16,202 nt of DNA from NCBI GenBank assembly GCA_036505615.1, contig DASXTB010000468.1:1-16202 (forward strand), read 5' to 3'. Within the stretch, counting starts at the first letter, position 1; every line of letters begins with the position of its first letter. Source of the stretch: DASXTB01 sp036505615 (lineage in GTDB: Bacteria > Acidobacteriota > UBA6911 > JACQSX01). Positions 5,835 through 12,812 of this stretch are shown in pieces. Both the position numbers and the translations under genes were made by a program. The notes beneath the pieces are model-generated. The model ran no database searches, was not told the DNA's origin, and saw nothing but the letters and a program-made list of their open reading frames with translations.

Positions 5835-8035
5835 ACCTGTCACTGTGGGTGCACAATCTGGCCGCATACAGCCTTCAAATTGCTTTGCTGATTATTATCG
5901 GCTCGGTACTGCCGTTAGTTTTCCGTTTGCGCATGCCCCCGGTGCTACTCGTTTATCGGCAGATTCTGCTTGCCGCTTGCATCATGTTGCCTCTGCTCCA
6001 GCCATGGAAGCAAATCCCGGCGGCCCCCTTCGCGCAGTCAGTAGTGCAAGTAACAGAGATAACAATTCCGGCAGATAGATCCTCTACTGGAGGGCCTCGG
6101 CTGCACCTTCCCGATTCGCTCAAGCTTTATCAGGCGATTCTGTTCGTGCTTGGCGCGGGTGTGCTGATGCGAGTGCTGTGGCTGGCGGCCGCGCTTCGGA
6201 AATTAGGACGCTATCGGCAGGGCGCATCTGTGCTGTTGCCGTTGCCGCCAGCAGTGAGCGAGATGCAATCTCGTCTCGGCATCCAGGCGCGGATCTGCGT
6301 TTCAGACAGGATCAGCGGCCCCGTCACCTTCGGCATTCTCGACCCGCTGATTCTCTTACCGGCGCAATTCCTGAAACTGCACCCGTCATTCCAGAAAGGC
6401 ATTGCCTGTCATGAATTACTCCATGTCCGGCGGCGTGATTGGTTTTTCACTGTTGTGGAAGAAAGTGTCGGTGCTCTTTTTTGGTTCCATCCGGCGATCT
6501 GGTGGCTGCTAAAGCGAATCCAACTAAACCGTGAACAGACCGTCGACCGCCAGGTGTTGGAAATTACGGGAACTCAACGTACTTATATACAATCGCTGGT
6601 TCACATGGCCAGGGCAGGTGGGCCGGCTGAAGTTCTTCCGGCGCCCCTATTTTTAATGGAACATCAACTCACGCAACGAGTGGCCCTCATACTCAAGGAG
6701 GTTTCTATGTCCAAACGCAGAGTGGCGGTTTCTTTAGTCACCATTTCAATTCTTCTTTTCATCACTGGCCTAACAGCGAGCCGATATCTTCCCCTCACCA
6801 CGGAAGCTGCCGGACACTTCATTTCCGGTGAGCGGTTCATCGGAGGCGATGTCTACGATCAGGCCGGCGCCGTCATCCCCGGAGCAGCAGTGAAGCTCAT
6901 CGATAAGAATACTGGGCAGGTGCTTGAAAGCGCTATCAGCGACTCCAGCGGCCATTTCGAAGTCAAGCGTCCCGACCAAGGAGAGTTTACTCTGCGCATC
7001 GAATACCCGGGATTCAAACCGGCCCTCTACGACCAGACTTCGGCGCCGCAGGGAAATATTAGAGTTACGCTCGCGCTTGGCCAGATCCAGGAAACCGTAA
7101 AGGTCCGGGCTGATTCTGTCGATGCACGAGCCGTATCTGCCGTCTCGGCAGCTCTGCGACCTTCGTCCGCAGGGACGAAACGAGATGCTTCCAGCCAAGA
7201 GCCAGAGAAGCACCCAATCCGGGTCAGCCAGGCGACGCAGGCAGCCAAGGCGCTGAAGACGGTGCAGCCGGTCTACCCGGAAGTCGCGAAACAAGCAGGC
7301 GTCACGGGAACCGTCGTTCTGGAGGTGACCATCAACGAAGCAGGGGACGTCTCAAACATAATAGTCGTTAGCGGCCACCAGTTGCTGCGGGACGCCGCGG
7401 CGGAAGCTGCGAAACAATGGAAATTCTCTCCTAGTTACCTCAACGGCGATCCGATTTCGGTGGTGGCAAACCTTTCCTTCAACTTCGCCCTGGCGGAAAA
7501 CAAAGCTGGTCTCTCGCTTACAATGGACGATGCGGGCAATTTACTGGAAGGCGAGCAGCGGCTTGAAGGGGAGAGATTGAACGCCAGAATCGCGGAAAGC
7601 GAGGGCTCGATTCGAATCAGGCCTAACCCCAAAGTGCCTCTGAAAGTTGTAGAGGAAACGCTGCAGATTTTGCAGCGGTTAGCCGGGGACAGGCCGGTGC
7701 GTCTCTCCGCTCCCTATGCTTTTCGGGACGGCCATCTGACAAAGAGTGAACCGATTCGGGTGGGTGGAAACGTGCAGGCATCCAAGCTGCTCAATCGCGT
7801 CTCGCCGATCTATCCAAAAGAAGCAAAAGAAGCAGGAGTTGAGGGCACGGTTGTTCTTCAAATCACTGTAAGCGAAGCTGGAGAGGTCTCTGACATCCAA
7901 GTGGTCAGTGGCCACGAACTACTGCGCGACGCTAGCGTCGAAGCGGTAAAGCAGTGGCGTTATTCTCCAACATTGTTAAACGGAGAACCAGTACCGGTAA
8001 TCGCCACGGTGACCGTTCAATTTGCGTTGAAGTAG
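5831..8035 (+). CDS. M56 (BlaR1-type) membrane metalloprotease fused to a carboxypeptidase-regulatory-like domain and two TonB C-terminal domains
   Basis: Probable envelope sensor-protease of the adjacent BlaI-type repressor, 734 residues. Membrane segments are at about 10-31, 38-57, 98-120 and 208-227. The M56 zinc site is HELLH (194-198) in CHELLHVRRRDW, with Glu235 in NREQ as likely third ligand. A further membrane segment lies at about 298-317. Then come a beta-sandwich of the carboxypeptidase-regulatory type (about 336-405), a first TonB C-terminal domain (about 463-554), a linker, and a second TonB domain (about 641-734). The two TonB copies resemble each other closely (PVYPEVAKQAGVTGTVVLEV against PIYPKEAKEAGVEGTVVLQI), suggesting internal duplication. 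The C-terminal penicillin-binding sensor domain of true BlaR1 is absent, so a beta-lactam ligand is not supported. Expression should follow the upstream promoter. An internal ribosome binding site lies before codon 293. Confidence 0.92.
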   Translation: MNLSLWVHNLAAYSLQIALLIIIGSVLPLVFRLRMPPVLLVYRQILLAACIMLPLLQPWKQIPAAPFAQSVVQVTEITIPADRSSTGGPRLHLPDSLKLYQAILFVLGAGVLMRVLWLAAALRKLGRYRQGASVLLPLPPAVSEMQSRLGIQARICVSDRISGPVTFGILDPLILLPAQFLKLHPSFQKGIACHELLHVRRRDWFFTVVEESVGALFWFHPAIWWLLKRIQLNREQTVDRQVLEITGTQRTYIQSLVHMARAGGPAEVLPAPLFLMEHQLTQRVALILKEVSMSKRRVAVSLVTISILLFITGLTASRYLPLTTEAAGHFISGERFIGGDVYDQAGAVIPGAAVKLIDKNTGQVLESAISDSSGHFEVKRPDQGEFTLRIEYPGFKPALYDQTSAPQGNIRVTLALGQIQETVKVRADSVDARAVSAVSAALRPSSAGTKRDASSQEPEKHPIRVSQATQAAKALKTVQPVYPEVAKQAGVTGTVVLEVTINEAGDVSNIIVVSGHQLLRDAAAEAAKQWKFSPSYLNGDPISVVANLSFNFALAENKAGLSLTMDDAGNLLEGEQRLEGERLNARIAESEGSIRIRPNPKVPLKVVEETLQILQRLAGDRPVRLSAPYAFRDGHLTKSEPIRVGGNVQASKLLNRVSPIYPKEAKEAGVEGTVVLQITVSEAGEVSDIQVVSGHELLRDASVEAVKQWRYSPTLLNGEPVPVIATVTVQFALK
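6695..6709 (+). promoter_or_regulatory. Candidate internal ribosome binding site and start in the M56-TonB gene
   Basis: AAGGAGG (6695-6701), a full anti-Shine-Dalgarno match, stands five bases before in-frame ATG 6707 (Met293). The codons after it give MSKRRVAVSLVTISILLF, a basic N-terminus plus membrane segment like a TonB anchor. Initiation here would make a 442-residue protein with the regulatory-like domain and both TonB domains. AAG GAG GTT also encodes Lys-Glu-Val, so protein constraint could explain the match. Confidence 0.45.
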
Positions 8036-8054
8036 CTCTCAAGACAAGAGCGGT

Positions 8055-8108
8055 GAGTGGGAGAAAAAGGTCGCAGGTCGCAGGTCGCAAGTCGCAGGTC
8101 GCAGGTCG
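8055..8108 (+). repeat. Left inverted arm of GTCGCAG heptad repeat
   Basis: GAGTGGGAGAAAAA is followed by tandem GTCGCAG/GTCGCAA units. It is almost perfectly complementary to 8183-8236, 74 bases away. It lies just after the M56-TonB stop at 8035, between that gene and the convergent apbE, and could form a bidirectional hairpin. Confidence 0.88.
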
Positions 8109-8163
8109 AGAAGGATTAAATTCTTAAGTGCAACGTAAGTCGCTTTGGTTTATGAAATTGGCC

Positions 8164-9393
8164 TCAAGCGTCGTGCGGTCTTGACTTGCGACCTGCGACT
8201 TGCGACCTGCGACCTGCGACTTTTTTTCTCCCACTCTCCCACCCCCCGCTCTCCCGCCCTCCCTTCTTTCTCGGCTTCCCCTTCGGAACCCCTTTCCATC
8301 TCTTCGACTCAAATTGCCGAAATCCCTGCTCGGATGCCTGCATGAACAGCGCGGCGGCGCCCTTCAGTGAATCGATCAGCCGCAGCCCACGTTCCGGGCC
8401 CATGGCGCTGATGGCAGTAGCAAGACCATCAGAGACTGTGGCATCTCGAGCAACAACGGTGGCGCTGGAGTGGCCGATGATGGCCACTCCGGTTCGGGGA
8501 TCAACAATATGAGAGTAACGCTTGCCGCCGATTTCGACAAACTGCTCGACGTCTCCTGAGGTGGAAACCCCGGCATTGCTCAGCAGCAGAAATTCTGCGG
8601 CAGGACCGTTTTTATCTTCAAGCGATGCTATTCCCACGGTCCAGCCTTTTTCCCCCGGTGGAGCATCACTGACGGCAATGTCCCCGCCAGCAGCTACCAG
8701 AGCGCTCCGAATTCCTTGCCGGCGCAGTACTACTTGAGCTTCATCAGCCGCAAACCCCTTGGCAATGCCGCCGAGATCCAGAAGCATGCCAGATCTGGTA
8801 AGTTGAATCGTCCGTGCTCTGCTATCCATTCGTATCTTCTGGTAGCCGACAAGCTGGAGCGCCTCTCCAAGCTGTTCGGAGGCGGGCATCTCTCCCATGC
8901 GGCGCGCGCGGCGCCACAGGCGCACAACTGGACCCACAGTGATGTCAAAAGCTCCATCCGACAGGCGCGAGATTTCCTGCGAACGGCCAAGCACCCGAAA
9001 CAGATCTCCGCTCACTTTCACTGGAGGACCGCCGGCCTCCGCGCACAGCCGCATCAATTCGCTGTCCTGGCGGTAGTCGCTCATGATTTCGTCAAGATGA
9101 GCAATGCGGTCGAACGCAGCTCGCGAGGCTTGAGCACCCTGTTCGGCGTCGCGCGCATACAGAACAATTTTGAACCGCGTGCCCATGTGAATTTCAACAT
9201 ACTCAAAACGCGTTAAGGACTGGCTGGCGGAGGAGTGTCCAGTTGGACAGAAAACGAAAACTACCAGAAATCCGGCCACTAGCCCGCATTTCCCAGTAGA
9301 TTTCGCTGCTGCGGGGTGGTAAGGACGAGGCGGAACTGCAAGCGTTGGCCTACTTGCTTCCAGCCGAAATAGGTAACGCAAAATACTCACCAT
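8164..9393 (-). CDS. apbE: FAD:protein FMN transferase (ApbE family), exported
   Basis: Transfers FMN from FAD to a Thr of target flavoproteins in a Mg-dependent reaction, outside the cytoplasmic membrane. Numbered from ATG 9393 (409 residues): a hydrophobic export segment at about 38-50, then MGTRF (70-74), DGAFDITVGP (146-155), DLGGIAKG (206-213), AAGGD (234-238), YSHIVDPRTG (293-302), and a conserved Asp322 in SDGLATA as likely metal ligand. The start is uncertain. No Shine-Dalgarno is visible before ATG 9393 or GTG 9390, and TTG 9423, just after an in-frame TAG, would add ten residues. The core ends near residue 376. A basic low-complexity tail follows, ending in two 7-residue repeats (VAGRRSQ, VAGRKS) encoded by the intergenic heptad. 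No flavoprotein partner lies nearby. Confidence 0.93.
   Translation of the reverse strand: MVSILRYLFRLEASRPTLAVPPRPYHPAAAKSTGKCGLVAGFLVVFVFCPTGHSSASQSLTRFEYVEIHMGTRFKIVLYARDAEQGAQASRAAFDRIAHLDEIMSDYRQDSELMRLCAEAGGPPVKVSGDLFRVLGRSQEISRLSDGAFDITVGPVVRLWRRARRMGEMPASEQLGEALQLVGYQKIRMDSRARTIQLTRSGMLLDLGGIAKGFAADEAQVVLRRQGIRSALVAAGGDIAVSDAPPGEKGWTVGIASLEDKNGPAAEFLLLSNAGVSTSGDVEQFVEIGGKRYSHIVDPRTGVAIIGHSSATVVARDATVSDGLATAISAMGPERGLRLIDSLKGAAALFMQASEQGFRQFESKRWKGVPKGKPRKKGGRESGGWESGRKKVAGRRSQVAGRKSRPHDA
8183..8236 (-). repeat. Right inverted arm of GTCGCAG heptad repeat, translated as the ApbE tail
   Basis: Minus-strand copy of the left arm, with GTCGCAG units followed upstream by a purine-rich GAGTGGGAGAAAAA segment. 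Unlike the AAGAATT heptad, this heptad has no stop codon in any frame, so apbE runs through it to a stop at 8164-8166. Confidence 0.88.
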
Positions 9394-9471
9394 GGCTATT
9401 CTAAGTCGCTGCGACAGGTTCAACTATAATCAACGTGCGCAGAAATCAGTACCGCGAGCGTAAGCCGGGAT

Positions 9472-9711
9472 GATTCACAAACACTCACCGCAGAGACCCA
9501 GGGCGGCAGGGCCACAGCCAAACATCAGCAGCGAGCAAGCCGCAGACGGAGACCCCGCTGGGCGGGGTCACAGAGTATAGCCGGGGGCAGAGGCGCCTTT
9601 CGCGCGGCGCCCCGGTCTGCAACACGAAGAGTTTTCATACTTCAAGCTTCAGCCCCGCCCTCTGTGCTATCTTTGCGTTCTCGGCGTCTCTACGGTGAGC
9701 GTTTGTGAATC
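9472..9711. repeat. Inverted repeat pair in the apbE/SUMF spacer
   Basis: GATTCACAAACACTCACCGC... (9472-9497) is the complement of 9686-9711 over 26 bases with two mismatches. Both arms carry the 'CACCGCAGAGAC / GTCTCTGCGGTG' type sequence seen in spacers of many bacterial genomes. The 317-bp spacer 9424-9740 between these divergent genes contains no open gene that I can support. A Shine-Dalgarno GAGGA (9730-9734) serves the downstream gene. Confidence 0.75.
9551..9620 (+). repeat. REP-like unit with two hairpins
   Basis: GACCCCGC-TGG-GCGGGGTC (9551-9569) is followed after eight bases by ATAGCCGGGGG and an imperfect GC-rich hairpin with GGCGCC on both sides (to about 9620). The order (small palindrome, short spacer, TAGCCGGGGG hairpin) matches the arm of RAYT locus B at 12466-12520, with ATAG in place of GTAG. 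It looks like a diverged half-arm. Confidence 0.6.
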
Positions 9712-9740
9712 GTCTGCGCTTTGTCAACTGAGGACCGCAA

Positions 9741-10790
9741 ATGAAACTTAAATCCTCTATTTCCTCTGCAGTTCTTCTTTCTTCATTTGCCCTGTTGCTG
9801 AGTCCCATGACCGCTTCGTCTGCGGATGCTTTTGCCCGAGCCGACGCGGAGGAAATGAAGCCCTACACGGAAACCATCCCCGGCACCGAGGTCAAATTCG
9901 AAATGGTAGCCGTTCCCGGCGGCACTTTTACCATGGGAAGCCCGCCGGCAGAGGTCGGCCGGACTAGCGATGAAGGCCCGCAACATCAAGCTACGGTGGC
10001 GGCCTTCTGGATGGGAAAAACAGAAGTCACCTGGGACGAGTACGACCTTTTTGCTTTCAGCCAGGATATCAGCCGCAAGAAGCAGCAGAAGATCGATCTC
10101 AGCATCCAGCCCCAGTCTGAGAAGACCGCAGATGCCATCACCCGCCCCACCCCGCCCTATGCCGATGAGACTTTCGGCTATTGCCGCGAGGGATGCCCAG
10201 TTCTCTCCGTCACGCACCATGCAGCCATGGAGTATTGTCGGTGGCTGTCGACGAAGACCGGGAAAATCTATCGTTTGCCCACCGAAGCCGAATGGGAGTA
10301 CGCGTGCCGCGCCGGTTCCAAGACGGCGTACTCTTTCGGCGATGATCCCTCAAAGCTGGCCGACTATGCCTGGTACACGGCTAATTCCAACGCTTCCTCT
10401 CACCCCGTCGGCAAGAAGAAGCCCAACGGCTGGGGTTTGTTCGACATGCACGGCAATGTCGCCGAATGGTGTCTGGATCGTTACGACAAAGATTTCTATG
10501 GCACCTTCAGCGAGAAGACCCCGGCATTGGCCCCGGTGCTGATTCCGGAGGCGGAAGAATATCCGCACGTTGTCCGGGGCGGTTCATGGGACGACGACGC
10601 CCGGCGACTGCGCAGCGCCGCTCGGCGAGGCTCCAACAAGGATTGGAACAAGAGAGATCCGCAGATACCTCAAAGCATTTGGTGGCTGACCGACGCGACT
10701 TCAGTCGGATTCCGCATCGTCCGTCCTCTCAAGGAGCAGGAGAATTTGGCCGGAATCCGGTCGAAGGTGAAGACGGATAAGAATCACTGA
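9741..10790 (+). CDS. Secreted SUMF1/formylglycine-generating-enzyme-fold protein, catalytic cysteines absent
   Basis: 349 residues with a signal peptide (about 1-29, ending ASSADA). The SUMF1 (C-type-lectin-like) fold is shown by GGTFTMGS (60-67), the QHQATVAAFWMGKTEVT segment, RLPTEAEWEYACRAG (178-192), WGLFDMHGNVAEWC (231-244), RGGSW (279-283) and a final GFRIVRPL. In true formylglycine-generating enzymes the segment after RGGS carries the two copper-binding catalytic cysteines; here it reads WDDDARRLRSAARR without Cys. No sulfatase gene is nearby, so sulfatase activation is unlikely and the role is unknown. The start is supported by GAGGA six bases before the ATG. The following gene is also exported, but 164 bases of repeat separate them, so co-transcription is unproven. 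Confidence 0.92.
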   Translation: MKLKSSISSAVLLSSFALLLSPMTASSADAFARADAEEMKPYTETIPGTEVKFEMVAVPGGTFTMGSPPAEVGRTSDEGPQHQATVAAFWMGKTEVTWDEYDLFAFSQDISRKKQQKIDLSIQPQSEKTADAITRPTPPYADETFGYCREGCPVLSVTHHAAMEYCRWLSTKTGKIYRLPTEAEWEYACRAGSKTAYSFGDDPSKLADYAWYTANSNASSHPVGKKKPNGWGLFDMHGNVAEWCLDRYDKDFYGTFSEKTPALAPVLIPEAEEYPHVVRGGSWDDDARRLRSAARRGSNKDWNKRDPQIPQSIWWLTDATSVGFRIVRPLKEQENLAGIRSKVKTDKNH

Positions 10791-10796
10791 GATTTT

Positions 10797-10885
10797 GGAT
10801 TGCGGATTTCGGATTGCGGATTGAATGAGCCGCGAATGAACGCGAATGAGCGCGGATCTTTAACCCGAAATCCGCAATCCGAAAT
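10797..10885. repeat. GGATTGC heptad repeat with inverted partner
   Basis: Four heptads GGATTGC/GGATTTC/GGATTGC/GGATTGA occupy 10797-10824. The complement lies at about 10867-10885. Between them the decamer-like unit CGCGAATGAA/G recurs about three times. It begins six bases after the SUMF-fold gene stop and could form a terminator-like hairpin without a clear U-tract. Confidence 0.8.
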
Positions 10886-10942
10886 GGTAGCCGGGTGCTA
10901 CAATGGAGAACCACTTTTACCCGAATTCCTAATAACCAATTT

Positions 10943-10947
10943 GGAGG
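10943..10947 (+). promoter_or_regulatory. Ribosome binding site deciding the start of the Gfo/Idh/MocA gene
   Basis: GGAGG seven bases before ATG 10955. An open frame extends 20 codons further upstream, but those codons lie partly in repeat sequence and would place the Tat motif too far from the N-terminus. Confidence 0.8.
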
Positions 10948-10954
10948 TGCCACG

Positions 10955-12250
10955 ATGACCCAATTCAAAGAAGCAAAGTCCTCTCGGCGAGAATTCATCA
11001 AGACTTCCACTGTTGCGGCGGTGGGAACCGCTGTGGCATCCACTCTGTCCGGCATTCCGTCGGTGTATCCGGCTGGAAGCGACGAGATAAGAGTGGGACT
11101 GATCGGTTGTGGTGGACGCGGTTCGGGAGCGGCGGATAATGTGCTGGATGCCGCGCCCAACGTCAAGCTGGTGGCCATGGGTGATGTGTTCAATGACCGT
11201 CTGGATGAAAGCTTGAAAAGGTTGATGGAAAAGAGGGCGGATAAGATTGATGTGCCGGAAGAGCGGCGCTTTGTCGGTTTTGACGCCTACAGGAAAGTGC
11301 TTGCGAGCGACATCAACTACGTCATTCTTGCCACGCCGCCAGGTTTTCGACCAGAACACCTGAAAGCCGCGGTAGCTGCCGGAAAGAACATTTTTACGGA
11401 GAAGCCGGTAGCCGTCGATGGCCCAGGGATCCGCGCTGTATTCCAGGTTTACGAAGAAGCAAAAGCAAAGAACCTTGCCATCGGCGTCGGCACACAGCGC
11501 CGCCATCAGACCAGTTACCAGGAAATAATGAGTAGGATCCACGATGGCGCCGTCGGCGACATTGTTTCGGCCCGCTGCTATTGGAATCAGGGAGGTCTTT
11601 GGCATAAGCCCCGCGAAGCCAGCTGGAGTGACGTCGAGTGGCAATTGCGTAACTGGCTCTACTTTACCTGGCTTTCGGGCGATCACATCGTCGAGCAACA
11701 CGTGCACAATCTGGACGTGATCAACTGGGCTATGGGAAGACCTCCGGTTCGCGCCGTGGGAATGGGCGGCCGCCAAGTCAGAACCGATCCTGCCTTTGGC
11801 CACATCTTCGATCATTTCGCTGTCGACTACGAGTACGACAACGGCATGCATCTGATGAGCATGTGCCGCCAAATCGATGGCTGCGAAAAAAGTGTCTCGG
11901 AGGCCCTGGTGGGGTCAAAGGGGAACTGCAAGACGGCTGACAAGAGCCACTACGTGATCATGGGCGAGAACGCGTACAACTTCGATCCAGATAAGGACAA
12001 CAAACCATACGTTCAGGAGCATACCGATCTGATCGAGAGCATTCGCTCCGGCAAACCATACAATGAACTGAAGCAGGTTGCCGAAAGCACCTTGACGGCA
12101 ATCATGGGACGCATGTCGGCATACACCGGCAAAGCCGTCACCTGGAACCAGGCTCTTGGTTCAAAGGAAGACTTGATGCCTTCGGCGCTGGCGTTCGGGC
12201 CGATGCCAGTACCCCCAGTCGCAGTCCCCGGCCAGACGAAGTTAGTGTAG
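10955..12250 (+). CDS. Tat-exported Gfo/Idh/MocA-family oxidoreductase
   Basis: NAD(P)-dependent sugar or cyclitol oxidoreductase family; the substrate cannot be told from sequence. 431 residues from ATG 10955. A twin-arginine signal, SRREFIKTS (Arg11-Arg12) plus a hydrophobic stretch to about residue 40, indicates export of the folded, cofactor-loaded enzyme. The Rossmann domain starts at EIRVGLIGCGGRGSG (Gly51, Gly53, Gly56), with the family EKP motif at 149-151. The C-terminal domain carries GDHIVEQHVHNLDVINW (242-258), with His residues in the usual active-site region. This exported type is common in Acidobacteriota and Planctomycetota, often with carbohydrate degradation genes. Here the only same-strand neighbour is the SUMF-fold gene. 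Confidence 0.95.
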   Translation: MTQFKEAKSSRREFIKTSTVAAVGTAVASTLSGIPSVYPAGSDEIRVGLIGCGGRGSGAADNVLDAAPNVKLVAMGDVFNDRLDESLKRLMEKRADKIDVPEERRFVGFDAYRKVLASDINYVILATPPGFRPEHLKAAVAAGKNIFTEKPVAVDGPGIRAVFQVYEEAKAKNLAIGVGTQRRHQTSYQEIMSRIHDGAVGDIVSARCYWNQGGLWHKPREASWSDVEWQLRNWLYFTWLSGDHIVEQHVHNLDVINWAMGRPPVRAVGMGGRQVRTDPAFGHIFDHFAVDYEYDNGMHLMSMCRQIDGCEKSVSEALVGSKGNCKTADKSHYVIMGENAYNFDPDKDNKPYVQEHTDLIESIRSGKPYNELKQVAESTLTAIMGRMSAYTGKAVTWNQALGSKEDLMPSALAFGPMPVPPVAVPGQTKLV

Positions 12251-12350
12251 GCGACTGCCGGCATTCCAATTTGCCGGTCATTTGAAGCGGCTCTGCCGGC
12301 TGCCTCTGAGACGCACCGGTGGCGCGCCTCTGTCCGGCGAAGCGGCGCTG

Positions 12351-12427
12351 TTGGAGAGACGCCCCGTGGGGCGTCTCCTGCACGGTGAAAGATTGTGCGG
12401 GAGACGGCCCTCAGGCCGTCTCTCCAA
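12351..12427. repeat. REPIN-like element: two inverted REPs with GGAG feet
   Basis: The 77-bp unit begins TTGGAGAGACG and ends with its exact complement CGTCTCTCCAA. Inside are a hairpin with stem GAGACGCCCC (12356-12365) and its exact complement (12368-12377), and a second GAGACGGCC-CTCA-GGCCGTCTC (12401-12422). On each strand GGAG precedes a hairpin. The pair forms one nested cruciform, the layout called REPIN when two REPs are inverted. Confidence 0.8.
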
Positions 12428-12463
12428 AATGTCCAAACTCCAGAGCTGTCCCGGAGGGACAGC

Positions 12464-12572
12464 CTGTCCGCGAAGCGGACCAATAACAGTAGCCGGGGGT
12501 GCCCAGGCGCGGAGCGCCAGGCACCCCCGGTCAGCGATTCCCCACACGGAATCGGACCGCGCAAGCGGTCCC
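12464..12572 (+). repeat. Left 109-bp REP arm of RAYT locus B
   Basis: Three hairpins in order: GTCCGC-GAA-GCGGAC (12466-12480); GTAG (12489-12492) followed by a long stem CCGGGGGTGCC ... GGCACCCCCGG with inner GGCGC-GGA-GCGCC (12493-12530); and GACCGC-GCAA-GCGGTC (12555-12570). It recurs in inverse orientation at 12657-12765 with the same length and roughly 85-90% identity by eye. Another perfect hairpin, GCTGTCCC-GGA-GGGACAGC, adjoins at 12445-12463. Confidence 0.88.
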
Positions 12573-12589
12573 ATTTTTTCCTTCTCAAT

Positions 12590-12631
12590 AAACACCGGGT
12601 GCAGTATGACGAGCGTTATCTTTGGGACTGA
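12590..12631 (+). pseudogene. C-terminal remnant of a second RAYT transposase
   Basis: The 13 codons before the TGA at 12629 read KHRVQYDERYLWD. This closely matches the C-terminus of the other RAYT in the window (ENGIEFDERYLWG) and the typical RAYT ending. It lies between two inverted REP arms, the same place a RAYT holds in locus A. Nothing recognisable remains of the other roughly 137 codons, so the body of the gene was deleted while the arms were kept. Confidence 0.78.
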
Positions 12632-12656
12632 GGCATCCATGACCGCTGAACTTGAT

Positions 12657-12765
12657 GGGACCGCTTGCGCGGTCCGGGCGATATGGGGGATGGTTGACCG
12701 GGGGTGCCTGGCGCTTCGCGCTTCGGCACCCCCGGCTACTGCTATTGGTCCGCTTCGCGGACGAG
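12657..12765 (-). repeat. Right 109-bp REP arm of RAYT locus B
   Basis: Inverse copy of 12464-12572: GACCGC-TTGC-GCGGTC first, then the CCGGGGGTGCC ... GGCACCCCCGG hairpin with GTAG on the minus strand, then GTCCGC-TTC-GCGGAC. The loops differ slightly from the left arm while the stems keep pairing. Confidence 0.88.
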
Positions 12766-12812
12766 GTGTGGTTGCAGCGCACTGCAGCATGAGAAAATGT
12801 AGAAACTCTAGA

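Noticed and set aside
5831..8035. Annotation as BlaR1 beta-lactam sensor
   Set aside because: The M56 domain fits, but the C-terminal penicillin-binding sensor domain is missing and TonB domains take its place; no beta-lactamase gene is nearby.
10895..10954. Upstream start for the Gfo/Idh/MocA gene, adding 20 residues
   Set aside because: GGAGG at 10943-10947 and the Tat motif position both point to ATG 10955.
10898..11872. 324-codon open frame antisense to the Gfo/Idh/MocA gene
   Set aside because: Lies opposite a well-conserved gene and has a composition typical of an antisense frame (His-rich, no motif).
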